Source: Streptomyces sindenensis (GTDB lineage: Bacteria > Actinomycetota > Actinomycetes > Streptomycetales > Streptomycetaceae). From it: a stretch of 64,000 nt of DNA. The notes under the pieces are model-generated. The model saw nothing but the letters and a program-made list of their open reading frames with translations. It searched no databases and was not told the origin of the DNA. The position numbers and the translations under genes are program-made. The DNA is taken from positions 124,001 through 188,000 of the forward strand of contig NZ_BMSG01000001.1 in assembly GCF_014649035.1 (NCBI RefSeq). The letters are read 5' to 3'. Below, piece after piece: positions 1 through 7,757 of this stretch (the first letter of the stretch is position 1; each line of letters opens with the position of its first letter).

Positions 1-315
1 GTGGGGACTGCCATGGATCCAAGTCGACCGTGCAGTACCGACCGCTCTTCCGAGCCTCACCTCTCCCGCTGATCCGACGCCTCCCGTCGGTGGCCCGGGG
101 CCGACATCGCCGTCGTGTCCGAACGACTTCCCGACAGCGGTTCGCGTGACGGAAGAGCCCTTCGTTCCTGCCTGCCCGAAGCGCATTTTTGCCTGTCTGT
201 AGCGAACGCCGTCATCGCGCCCGCGCGGTGGAGCCCGCTTTGCGGACGTGAGCACACGTCCCCATTCCGGGCTGTTCCACGCCCTCGCCGACGGCCCTCC
301 GTGAAGGAGCCAGCC
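1..315. other. Non-coding leader upstream of corA
   Basis: No gene could be supported here. Reading frames on both strands lack a ribosome-binding site and do not resemble a known protein. The stretch should contain the promoter and 5' leader of the corA-type gene, but I see no convincing -35/-10 pair and no recognisable Mg-sensing riboswitch. A GAAGGAG ribosome-binding site ends about 6 bases before the ATG at 316. Confidence 0.4.
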
Positions 316-1431
316 ATGTCGATGATCCGTGACCTGCGCGCCGCCGTGCGCCCGTCCCTCCGTAAGAACAGCGCCCCGTACAGCGCGTACGACACCACCC
401 GCGACCCGTCCGCCTCCAGCGCCGTCGTCGACTGCGCGGTCTACCGCGACGGCCGCCGACTGGTGACGCCCGCCACCCCGACCCCGCACGAGGCGATGCT
501 CCAGGTGCGGGAGGAGGGCGGTTTCGCCTGGATCGGTCTGCACGAGCCGACGGAGGCCGAATTCGCGGGTATCGCCCGGGAGTTCGGGCTGCACCCGCTG
601 GCGGTGGAGGACGCCGTCCACGCCCACCAGCGGCCCAAGCTGGAGCGGTACGACGACACGCTGTTCACCGTCTTCAAGACGATCCACTACGTGGAGCACG
701 CCGAACTCACCGCCACCAGCGAGGTCGTGGAGACCGGTGAGGTGATGTGCTTCACGGGCCGGGACTTCGTCATCACCGTCCGGCACGGCGGCCAGGGCTC
801 CCTGCGCGCCCTGCGCCACCGCCTCCAGGACGATCCGGAGCTGCTCGCCAAGGGCCCGTCCGCCGTGCTGCACGCCATCGCCGACCACGTGGTCGACGGG
901 TACATCGCGGTGGCCGAGGCGGTGCAGGACGACATCGACGAGGTGGAGATCGATGTCTTCTCCACCCCGGCGAAGGGCTCCGCACGCGGTTCGGACGCCG
1001 GCCGGATCTACCAACTCAAGCGCGAGGTCCTGGAGTTCAAGCGGGCCGTGTCCCCGCTGCTGCGGCCCATGCAGCTGCTGAGCGAACGTCCGATGCGGCT
1101 GATCGACCCCGACATCCAGAAGTACTTCCGCGATGTCGCCGACCACCTCGCCCGGGTCCAGGAAGAGGTCCTCGGCTTCGACGAGCTGCTGAACTCGATC
1201 CTCCAGGCCAATCTGGCGCAGGCGACGGTCACGCAGAACGAGGACATGCGCAAGATCACCTCCTGGGCGGCGATCATCGCCGTGCCGACGATGATCTGCG
1301 GGGTCTACGGCATGAACTTCGACCACATGCCGGAGCTGGAGTGGAGGTACGGCTATCCGCTGGTGCTCGGCGTCATCGGGGTGGTCTGTTTCTCGATCCA
1401 CCGCATCCTCAAGCGCAACGGCTGGCTGTGA
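316..1431 (+). CDS. corA: CorA-family magnesium/cobalt transporter
   Basis: This gene encodes a 371-aa CorA-type divalent-cation channel that should bring Mg2+ across the cytoplasmic membrane. The N-terminal two thirds are soluble and acidic, as in the CorA cytoplasmic funnel. The C-terminus has two hydrophobic helices separated by the family signature GMNF at residues 332-335, preceded by Y. The ATG at 316 was chosen because GAAGGAG lies just upstream; an in-frame extension to 115 has no ribosome-binding site. Mycobacteria also keep a corA gene in the corresponding neighbourhood, and an MgtE-domain protein follows here about 1.7 kb downstream. The family assignment is firm; the exact metal is not. 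Confidence 0.93.
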   Translation: MSMIRDLRAAVRPSLRKNSAPYSAYDTTRDPSASSAVVDCAVYRDGRRLVTPATPTPHEAMLQVREEGGFAWIGLHEPTEAEFAGIAREFGLHPLAVEDAVHAHQRPKLERYDDTLFTVFKTIHYVEHAELTATSEVVETGEVMCFTGRDFVITVRHGGQGSLRALRHRLQDDPELLAKGPSAVLHAIADHVVDGYIAVAEAVQDDIDEVEIDVFSTPAKGSARGSDAGRIYQLKREVLEFKRAVSPLLRPMQLLSERPMRLIDPDIQKYFRDVADHLARVQEEVLGFDELLNSILQANLAQATVTQNEDMRKITSWAAIIAVPTMICGVYGMNFDHMPELEWRYGYPLVLGVIGVVCFSIHRILKRNGWL

Positions 1432-1489
1432 GCGCGGGCTCATCAGGACGAGAGGCCCTGGGGTCCTCGGGCCCGTCTAAGCTCGGCCC

Positions 1490-2023
1490 ATGACTGACGC
1501 CACCGCGACCGACGCCGCCGGCCTGCTGGAGCGGGCCCTCGCCGAGGAGGCCACCAAGAAGTCGGGCCTGGTCTGGGTCCGGGGCTCCGGGCCCGCCCGT
1601 GCCGTCTGGCACGTCTGGCACGAGGGCGCGGCGCTCCTGGTCGGCGGCGGCCCCGGCGAGCAGCCGCTGCCTCGGGGCCTGGCCGACGGGGGCCGCGCCG
1701 AGGTGACCGTACGCAGCAAGGACAAGGGCGGCCGGATCGTCGCCTGGAGTGCGGCGGTACGTTTCCTGGCGCCGCACTCCGAGGAGTGGGAGGCGGCGGT
1801 CGCCGAGCTGAAGGGCAAGCGGCTGAACGCGCCGGACGCCGAGGCGATGCCCGAGCGGTGGGCGCGCACGTGCACGGTGGTGCGGCTGACACCGGAGGCG
1901 GTGAGCACCGTGCTGCCGGACTCCTCGCTGGCGGCCGTTCCGCTGCCGACCCCGGCCACCACCCGCGAGCCCGCCCCGGCGGCGGTCCCCCGGCTGCTGC
2001 TGAAGCGCCGCCGGAAGGGCTGA
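1490..2023 (+). CDS. Conserved hypothetical protein (177 aa)
   Basis: This is a soluble 177-aa protein with no signal peptide or membrane segment. The first 120 residues alternate short strands (LVWVRG, AALLVGGG, AEVTVRSKDKGGRIVAW), which suggests a small beta-barrel, possibly a split barrel like flavin-binding oxidoreductases. I cannot identify a cofactor motif. The last 45 residues are Pro/Ala-rich and end in a basic RRRK tail. It starts 58 bases after corA on the same strand and may be co-transcribed. No specific function is proposed. Confidence 0.75.
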   Translation: MTDATATDAAGLLERALAEEATKKSGLVWVRGSGPARAVWHVWHEGAALLVGGGPGEQPLPRGLADGGRAEVTVRSKDKGGRIVAWSAAVRFLAPHSEEWEAAVAELKGKRLNAPDAEAMPERWARTCTVVRLTPEAVSTVLPDSSLAAVPLPTPATTREPAPAAVPRLLLKRRRKG

Positions 2024-2025
2024 GC

Positions 2026-2040
2026 GGCCCCGCGGGGGCC
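2026..2040. terminator. Short GC hairpin between convergent genes
   Basis: A six-base perfect stem (GGCCCC / GGGGCC) with a three-base loop starts three bases after the stop at 2023. It lies between convergent genes that end at 2023 and 2112. It is a plausible weak terminator with no U-tract. Confidence 0.35.
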
Positions 2041-2111
2041 GTCGGCCCGGCCGGAGGACGCAGACCGGGGCGCGGAGCGGAGGACTCGGCCGGAGGACTG
2101 AGGCCGTCGGC

Positions 2112-2879
2112 TCAGCCGGAGGACTTCGGGAGCTGCCCGCCGTAGTCGACGGTGTCGTCCTTCTCGGGGGCCTCCAGCGGGAAGGCCTGCCCCCAGTCGG
2201 CCAGCGAGACCGTGCCCCCGCCGCCGGCCCGGGCCACCCGTACCGGATACGGCTCCTTCTCCAGCGAGACGTCGAAGGCCCCGCCTTCCCCCTTGCCGCC
2301 GAGGATCTGGATGGTGCGCTGCCCGGCGACCGTGTCCCGGCCGCCCTTGTTCAGCTTGCCGTGCAGCGCCAGGAGCCCGTCCAGCAGGACCTTCTTGTCG
2401 GTGAAGCCGCGCAACTGACGGTAGCTGGGGTCGCCCTCGGGGACCTTCACGTACTTGCCGCCCAGCTTGTCGGCGGCGGCCACGTCGCCGGTCTCGCTCC
2501 CGCCCTCGCTGCCCTCGTGGGTCCAGAACTCGGCCGGCGCCTTGAGGAAGAGCTCGTCCTCGACCCGCAGCAGGGCGAAGCTCTGCTTCTTCGAGGTCAC
2601 CGACCCCATGCCGCCCTTCGCGTTGAGCTTCATCTCCAGCCGGTAGGTGCCGCCCTTGCTGACGAGCGTGCCCGACAGGCGTACGGCACTGGCCGCTTCC
2701 GCCGCCGCTCTGGCCTTCTTGTCGATCTCGGCGGCGGAGAGTCTGGCGACGCCGTTGGTCCCCTTGTCCGGGTCCTCCTCCGTGCCGCAGGCGGCCAGGA
2801 CCACGGTGAGCCCTCCGCACAGCACGAGAGCGAGGGCGGTCCGGCGATGGTTCCGCACGGCCGGGGCAAAAGAGGTCAC
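2112..2879 (-). CDS. Secreted lipoprotein, LppX/LprAFG-like
   Basis: This 255-aa protein has a classic lipoprotein signal: a basic RNHRR stretch, a hydrophobic core, and the lipobox LAAC with lipidated Cys31. The mature part contains regular beta-strand repeats (VRLSGTLVSKGG, YRLEMKLNAKG, FALLRVEDELFLKAP). This arrangement resembles the LppX/LprG half-barrel lipoproteins, which bind or shuttle lipids at the outer face of the membrane. It starts at GTG 2879 with a GGAGAGG element upstream, and it converges with the gene ending at 2023. The lipoprotein nature is clear; lipid binding is inferred from the strand pattern only. Confidence 0.8.
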   Translation of the reverse strand: MTSFAPAVRNHRRTALALVLCGGLTVVLAACGTEEDPDKGTNGVARLSAAEIDKKARAAAEAASAVRLSGTLVSKGGTYRLEMKLNAKGGMGSVTSKKQSFALLRVEDELFLKAPAEFWTHEGSEGGSETGDVAAADKLGGKYVKVPEGDPSYRQLRGFTDKKVLLDGLLALHGKLNKGGRDTVAGQRTIQILGGKGEGGAFDVSLEKEPYPVRVARAGGGGTVSLADWGQAFPLEAPEKDDTVDYGGQLPKSSG

Positions 2880-3088
2880 GGGCGCACTGCCTCTCCACTG
2901 CGATCGGGGGTAGCAGACGGCAGCGTACCCGTGCGGCGCGCGCCGTCCGGCAGCCAGCCGTACGGACGGGTCCGCCGGGGCGCGGCGCGTCGGTACGGGC
3001 TAGCCTGATCCCGGTGTACCGGCGAATTCCGCTGGTCGGCGGCGGCAGGCAGGGACGACCGGGGACGCACGGCCACGGACCGGACGAA

Positions 3089-3121
3089 ACGGTTCCGGCA
3101 GAACGGCGAGACGGTTCCGGC
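3089..3121. repeat. Direct repeat upstream of the MgtE-domain gene
   Basis: The 11-base sequence ACGGTTCCGGC occurs at 3089-3099 and again at 3111-3121, two helical turns apart, shortly before the start at 3167. It may be a regulator site, or simple G+C-rich repetition in the 287-base divergent spacer. Confidence 0.3.
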
Positions 3122-3166
3122 CGGATACGGGACCACCCGGACACGGACGGACGAAGGAGGCGGCGG

Positions 3167-4471
3167 ATGGCGGCGGTCACCCCCAGGGTCTTCGTCTCCC
3201 ACCTGTCCGGGGTGCCCGTCTTCGACCCCAACGGGGACCAGGTCGGCCGGGTCCGCGACCTGGTGGCGATGTTGCGGGTCGGCGGACGGCCGCCGCGCAT
3301 CCTGGGACTGGTGGTCGAGGTGATCAGCCGCCGACGGATCTTCCTGCCGATGACCCGGGTGACGGGCGTCGAGTCCGGCCAGGTCATCACCACCGGCGTC
3401 GTCAACATGCGGCGCTTCGAACAGCGGCCCACCGAGCGGCTCGTCCTCGGCGAGTTCCTGGACCGGCGGGTCCGGCTGGTGGAGGACGACGAAGAAGTCA
3501 CCGTCCTGGACGTGGCCATCCAGCAGCTGCCCGCCCGCCGCGACTGGGAGATCGACAAGTACTTCGTCCGCAAGGGGCGCGGCGGTGCGCTGCGCCGCAA
3601 GGGCGAGACGCTGACGGTGGAGTGGTCGGCGGTCAGCGGCTTCTCGCTGGAGGAGCACGGGCAGGGCGCGGAGAACCTGGTCGCCACGTTCGAGCGGCTG
3701 CGGCCCACCGATGTGGCCAACGCCCTGCACCACCTCTCGCCCAAGCGCCGGGCGGAGGTGGCGGCCGCCCTGGACGACGACCGGCTCGCCGACGTCCTGG
3801 AGGAGCTGCCCGAGGACGACCAGGTGGAGATCATCGGCAAGCTCGCCGAGGAGCGGGCCGCCGACGTCCTGGAGGCGATGGACCCCGACGACGCGGCGGA
3901 CCTGCTCTCCGAGCTGCCGGAGGACGACAAGGAACGGCTGCTGGCGCTGATGCGGCCGGACGACGCCGCCGACGTACGACGGCTGATGTCGTACGAGGAG
4001 CGGACGGCGGGCGGTCTCATGACGACCGAGCCGATCGTGCTGCGCCCGGACGCCACGGTGGCGGACGCGCTGGCCCGCGTACGGCAGGCGGACCTGTCTC
4101 CCGCGCTGGCGGCGCAGGTGTACGTGTGCCGCTCGCCCGACGAGACCCCGACGGGCAAGTACCTGGGCACGGTGCACTTCCAGCGGCTGCTGCGCGACCC
4201 GCCGTTCACCCTGGTCAGCTCGATCGTCGACAGCGATCTGGTGCCGCTGCCGCCGGACACCCCGCTGCCGTTGGTCACCAGCTACCTGGCCGCGTACAAC
4301 ATGGTCTCCGCCCCGGTCGTGGACGAGAGCGGCTCCCTGCTGGGCGCGGTGACCGTCGACGACGTCCTGGACCATCTGCTGCCGGACGACTGGCGCGAGA
4401 CGGACCTGACGGATCTGCACGGGGAGACGGGTCTGCACGGGGAGGAGGGGGTCGGCCGTGGCGGGCGATGA
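3167..4471 (+). CDS. Soluble PRC-barrel/MgtE-N/CBS protein lacking the channel domain
   Basis: This 434-aa protein carries the regulatory half of an MgtE Mg2+ transporter. An N-terminal PRC-barrel-like segment (about residues 5-80) is followed by MgtE-N helical repeats rich in ELPEDD and DPDDAADLL motifs (about 165-275). A CBS pair follows (about 280-410). The five-helix MgtE membrane domain is absent, so it cannot be a channel by itself. The ATG at 3167 has a perfect GAAGGAGG seven bases upstream; the longer frame from 3014 does not. It overlaps the next gene (DUF1003) by 14 bases. Mycobacteria have a comparable MgtE-N protein beside a DUF1003 protein. It probably senses Mg2+ or nucleotide for a partner protein (inference). 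Confidence 0.88.
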   Translation: MAAVTPRVFVSHLSGVPVFDPNGDQVGRVRDLVAMLRVGGRPPRILGLVVEVISRRRIFLPMTRVTGVESGQVITTGVVNMRRFEQRPTERLVLGEFLDRRVRLVEDDEEVTVLDVAIQQLPARRDWEIDKYFVRKGRGGALRRKGETLTVEWSAVSGFSLEEHGQGAENLVATFERLRPTDVANALHHLSPKRRAEVAAALDDDRLADVLEELPEDDQVEIIGKLAEERAADVLEAMDPDDAADLLSELPEDDKERLLALMRPDDAADVRRLMSYEERTAGGLMTTEPIVLRPDATVADALARVRQADLSPALAAQVYVCRSPDETPTGKYLGTVHFQRLLRDPPFTLVSSIVDSDLVPLPPDTPLPLVTSYLAAYNMVSAPVVDESGSLLGAVTVDDVLDHLLPDDWRETDLTDLHGETGLHGEEGVGRGGR

Positions 4472-5018
4472 GCGGGCGAAGGCGTCCTCGACCGGTGCCT
4501 CCGGGCTGATGCGGCCCCCGCGCACCCGGCTGGACCAGCCGAGGGCGCCGCGCCGGAGGCTGCTGCCGGAGTACGACCCGGAGGCGTTCGGCCGGTTCTC
4601 GGAGCGGATCGCGCGGTTCCTGGGGACCGGGCGGTTCATCGTCTGGATGACGCTGATCATCATCGTCTGGGTGCTGTGGAACATCTTCGCGCCCGAGGAC
4701 CTGCGGTTCGACCAGTACCCGTTCATCTTCCTGACGCTGATGCTCTCGCTCCAGGCCTCGTACGCCGCGCCGCTGATCCTCCTCGCCCAGAACCGGCAGG
4801 ACGACCGTGACCGGGTCACGCACGAGCAGGACCGCAAGCAGAACGAGCGCTCCATCGCCGACACCGAATACCTGACCCGGGAGATCGCGGCCCTGCGGAT
4901 GGGCCTGGGCGAGGTCGCCACCCGGGACTGGATCCGCTCCGAGCTCCAGGACATGGTGAAGGACATGGAGGAGCGGCAGATGCTGTTCCCGGCCGAGAGT
5001 GACGAAGGCGACCGCTGA
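4458..5018 (+). CDS. DUF1003 family membrane protein
   Basis: This 186-aa protein has two closely spaced transmembrane helices (about residues 55-78 and 92-112) with the DUF1003 pattern. An amphipathic FLGTGRF precedes helix 1, a FDQYPF hinge joins the helices, and QNRQDDRDR follows helix 2. The C-terminal 75 residues are highly charged and predicted to be coiled-coil. The GTG start lies inside the upstream gene, with GGAGGAGGGGG as ribosome-binding site, so translation is probably coupled to the MgtE-domain protein. The pairing suggests the two proteins act together at the membrane, possibly with the latter as cytoplasmic sensor (inference). The biochemical role of DUF1003 is unknown. Confidence 0.87.
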   Translation: MAGDERAKASSTGASGLMRPPRTRLDQPRAPRRRLLPEYDPEAFGRFSERIARFLGTGRFIVWMTLIIIVWVLWNIFAPEDLRFDQYPFIFLTLMLSLQASYAAPLILLAQNRQDDRDRVTHEQDRKQNERSIADTEYLTREIAALRMGLGEVATRDWIRSELQDMVKDMEERQMLFPAESDEGDR

Positions 5019-5061
5019 CGGGCTACCCGTCCGTAGGCCCGCGCGCCGTAACATCGTCTGT

Positions 5062-6195
5062 ATGGCTACGGAAGACACGGTGCTTGAGGCACTGTCGACA
5101 GTGAACGACCCGGAGATCCACCGCCCGATCACCGAGCTGGGCATGGTGAAATCGGTCGAGATCGATCCTGACGGTGTAGTCGCTGTCACCGTGTATCTCA
5201 CGGTCTCCGGCTGCCCGATGCGCGAGACGATCACCCGGAACGTGACCGACGCGGTCGCCCGGGTCGAAGGGGTCTCCCGCGTCGAGGTGACCCTCGACGT
5301 CATGAGCGACGAACAGCGCAAGGACCTGGCGAGCGCGCTGCGCGGCGGCACCGCCGAGCGCGAGGTGCCCTTCGCCCAGCCCGGCTCGCTGACCCGGGTG
5401 TACGCGGTCGCCTCCGGCAAGGGCGGCGTCGGCAAGTCCTCGGTGACGGTGAACCTCGCCGCGGCCATGGCCGCCGACGGGCTGAAGGTCGGTGTCGTGG
5501 ACGCCGACATCTACGGGCACAGCGTGCCCCGGATGCTGGGCGCGGACGGCAAGCCCACCCAGGTCGAGAACATGATCATGCCGCCGTCCGCACACGGCGT
5601 GAAGGTCATCTCCATCGGCATGTTCACCCCGGGCAACGCGCCCGTGGTCTGGCGCGGTCCGATGCTGCACCGGGCGCTCCAGCAGTTCCTCGCCGATGTG
5701 TACTGGGGCGACCTGGACGTGCTGCTGCTGGACCTGCCGCCGGGCACCGGTGACATCGCGATCTCGGTGGCACAGCTCGTGCCGGGCGCCGAGATCCTGG
5801 TCGTCACGACCCCGCAGCAGGCGGCCGCCGAGGTGGCCGAGCGGGCCGGTTCGATCGCCGTGCAGACCCACCAGAAGATCGTCGGCGTGGTGGAGAACAT
5901 GTCGGGCATGCCGTGCCCGCACTGCGACGAGATGGTCGACGTGTTCGGCTCGGGCGGCGGCGCGCGGGTCGCGGAGGGGCTGACGCGGACGGTCGGCGCC
6001 GAGGTGCCGGTGCTGGGCGCGATCCCGATCGACGTACGGCTGCGCGAGGGCGGCGACGAGGGCAAGCCGGTCGTCCTGTCCGACCCCGACTCCCCGGCCG
6101 GCAGCGCGCTGCGGGCCATCGCGCAGAAGCTGGGCGGCCGTCAGCGCGGTCTGTCGGGCATGTCGCTGGGGATCACCCCGCGCAACAAGTTCTGA
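5062..6195 (+). CDS. mrp: Mrp/NBP35-type Fe-S carrier P-loop ATPase
   Basis: This 377-aa protein loads or carries [4Fe-4S] clusters to apoproteins in the cytoplasm. An N-terminal MIP18/DUF59 domain (about residues 1-85) contains the NDPEI motif. The deviant Walker A GKGGVGKS lies at 119-126 and DADIYGHS follows in switch I. The C-terminal CPHC (285-288) is the pair that bridges a cluster between two subunits. The ATG at 5062 fits the DUF59 start; the reading frame is open further upstream but without support. It follows the DUF1003 gene by 43 bases and ends at a strong hairpin. An mrp gene lies in the same neighbourhood in mycobacteria. Confidence 0.94.
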   Translation: MATEDTVLEALSTVNDPEIHRPITELGMVKSVEIDPDGVVAVTVYLTVSGCPMRETITRNVTDAVARVEGVSRVEVTLDVMSDEQRKDLASALRGGTAEREVPFAQPGSLTRVYAVASGKGGVGKSSVTVNLAAAMAADGLKVGVVDADIYGHSVPRMLGADGKPTQVENMIMPPSAHGVKVISIGMFTPGNAPVVWRGPMLHRALQQFLADVYWGDLDVLLLDLPPGTGDIAISVAQLVPGAEILVVTTPQQAAAEVAERAGSIAVQTHQKIVGVVENMSGMPCPHCDEMVDVFGSGGGARVAEGLTRTVGAEVPVLGAIPIDVRLREGGDEGKPVVLSDPDSPAGSALRAIAQKLGGRQRGLSGMSLGITPRNKF

Positions 6196-6223
6196 CGCGA
6201 CACGTCCGCGCGTACAGCACGCT

Positions 6224-6258
6224 TCAGGGCGGGCCGGTGGTCGTCCGGCCCGCCCTGA
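6224..6258. terminator. Bidirectional terminator between mrp and the 6293 gene
   Basis: A perfect 14-base stem (6224-6237 with 6245-6258) with a seven-base loop lies midway between two convergent genes. It is very G+C-rich and has no long U-tract, as is usual for Streptomyces terminators. Confidence 0.75.
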
Positions 6259-6292
6259 CGCGTGTTTGCCGTGCTTCCTGCTCCCGCCGCCG

Positions 6293-6964
6293 TTACGCGT
6301 ACGTCTCGATGTCCTTGATGACCGCGAAGCCGAGACCGTACGCGCTCATCCCCCGGCCGTACGCGCCGATGTGCACGCCCTCGTGGGCGGATCCGGCGAG
6401 GACCCAGCCGAACTCGGACTCTCGGTAGTGGAACTCCACCGGAACCCCGTCCACCGGCAGGGAGAGCGTCGTCCAGGGCGCGCTGCCGAGGTCGTCGGCG
6501 AGGGTGAACGCGGTCTCGGTCTGCTGGTCCAGCCAGTCGTCGCGCAGGGTGTGGTCCATCTGCGGCGGCCAGGTGTACGCCAGCAGACCGGAGCCCGCGA
6601 GCCAGGCCGCCGAGGACACCGTGGTGGCGTCCAGCACGCCCGTACCGTCGCCGCTGCGCCGTACGGGGCTCGCGGCCACCGTGATCACCGCGGCGAACCG
6701 CTCCTTGTCGACGGAGCCGTCCGACTTCACCGACGGCTCGTCACCGTGGCCCGTCGCACCGTGCTGCACGGTGCCGTCGGCCGCGGTGCCGACCTGCATC
6801 AGCCAGCGCGGGCCCGTGAAGGCCTCGTCCAGCCCGTACCAGGGAAAGGTCGCCGCCCGGTAGCCGTCGGCGGCCCGCCGGGCCGCCGGGGCCTCCTGCG
6901 GCTCCTCCTCCGCCGTGGCCGTGCCCGGGACACCGTCCGTGTCAGTCCGACTCGTCGTCTCCAT
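6293..6964 (-). CDS. Conserved hypothetical protein (223 aa)
   Basis: I do not recognise this 223-aa protein. It has no signal peptide or membrane helix. It is acidic, and contains several Trp-rich strands (TFPWYGLDE, YTWPPQMD, FGWVLAGSAHEGVHIGAYGRG), which suggest a beta-rich fold. The start at 6964 was preferred because GAGGAG precedes it by about 11 bases; the same frame is open to 7021. It lies downstream of tatB on the same strand with a 125-base gap, so it may belong to the same transcription unit. Confidence 0.75.
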   Translation of the reverse strand: METTSRTDTDGVPGTATAEEEPQEAPAARRAADGYRAATFPWYGLDEAFTGPRWLMQVGTAADGTVQHGATGHGDEPSVKSDGSVDKERFAAVITVAASPVRRSGDGTGVLDATTVSSAAWLAGSGLLAYTWPPQMDHTLRDDWLDQQTETAFTLADDLGSAPWTTLSLPVDGVPVEFHYRESEFGWVLAGSAHEGVHIGAYGRGMSAYGLGFAVIKDIETYA

Positions 6965-7089
6965 GTGCGCGGCCGCTCCTCGATCGGTCAGGATCCGGAG
7001 CGGCCCGCCCCCCGCGGGCATGGGCGTCCTCGCAACCGGACAGATGGAGAATAGCGATACCGTCCGGACGAGTCGGGATTGACCGGGGC

Positions 7090-7590
7090 TCAGGTGGCGT
7101 CGGAGTCGAACGGCGGGCGCTCGGGCCGGTTCGGCGCGGGATCCTTCTTCAGCAGGTCAGGAGCGGTGTCGCCGGTCTTGGTCAGGCTGGTGGAGGGGGC
7201 GGCGGCCGACGCGCCCGCGGAGCCGTTCGCCGCACTGTTGGCGGTATCGGACGCGGCCGGGGTGCGGCCGTTGACCGCGTCGGTGACATCGGCCAGGTCC
7301 TTGCGCAGGTCGAAGCTCTCGCGGATCTCCTTCAGCCCCAGGTCGTCGTCGCCGTCCATCAGCTGCTTGCGGACGAACGTCTTGGGGTTGAGGTCCTCGA
7401 ACTCGAAGTCCTTGAACTGCGGTCCCAGCTCGGAGCGGATGTCTTCCTTGGCGCTGTCCGAGAACTCGCGGATCTTGCGGATGGTGCGCGTGACGTCCTG
7501 GATCAGCTTGGGCAGCTTGTCGGGGCCGAAGACCAGCACGGCCAGCACCCCGAGCGTCAGCAGCTCCAGTGCGCCTATGTCATTGAACAC
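7090..7590 (-). CDS. tatB: Sec-independent twin-arginine translocase subunit TatB
   Basis: This 166-aa protein is a subunit of the TatABC system, which exports folded proteins across the membrane. The N-terminal helix (about residues 5-22) is followed by the FGPDKLPKL hinge typical of TatA/B. A long amphipathic helix then leads into an acidic, disordered tail rich in Ala and Ser. The length and the extended charged region favour TatB over TatA. GTG at 7590 is preceded by GAGGAGCAACAAG. It lies 167 bases after the HtrA-like gene on the same strand. The order sigma factor, anti-sigma, htrA, tatB also occurs in mycobacteria, which points to a shared envelope-stress role. Confidence 0.92.
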   Translation of the reverse strand: MFNDIGALELLTLGVLAVLVFGPDKLPKLIQDVTRTIRKIREFSDSAKEDIRSELGPQFKDFEFEDLNPKTFVRKQLMDGDDDLGLKEIRESFDLRKDLADVTDAVNGRTPAASDTANSAANGSAGASAAAPSTSLTKTGDTAPDLLKKDPAPNRPERPPFDSDAT

Positions 7591-7757
7591 CTTGTTGCTC
7601 CTCGTGTTCTCCGCGTGTTCTCCGTGCGATCGCGGCCCGGGTCCGCCTGCTGCCCGGACCGCTCAAAGGTACCTGTCGAAGGTGTCCGGGCGGTACCTCG
7701 CGGTGGCGCGCACGTGCCGGATGCCGTGCCGGGTGCCCTGGTGGCTCACGGGGCGGA

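Noticed and set aside
1..315. Mg-sensing riboswitch before corA
   Set aside because: No conserved helix arrangement of an M-box or ydaO-type element could be drawn.
1477..4278. Minus-strand open frame of about 930 codons
   Set aside because: It runs antisense to the MgtE-domain gene and others. Composition is Ser/Arg-rich as expected of a shadow frame in high-GC DNA, and no ribosome-binding site or domain is visible.
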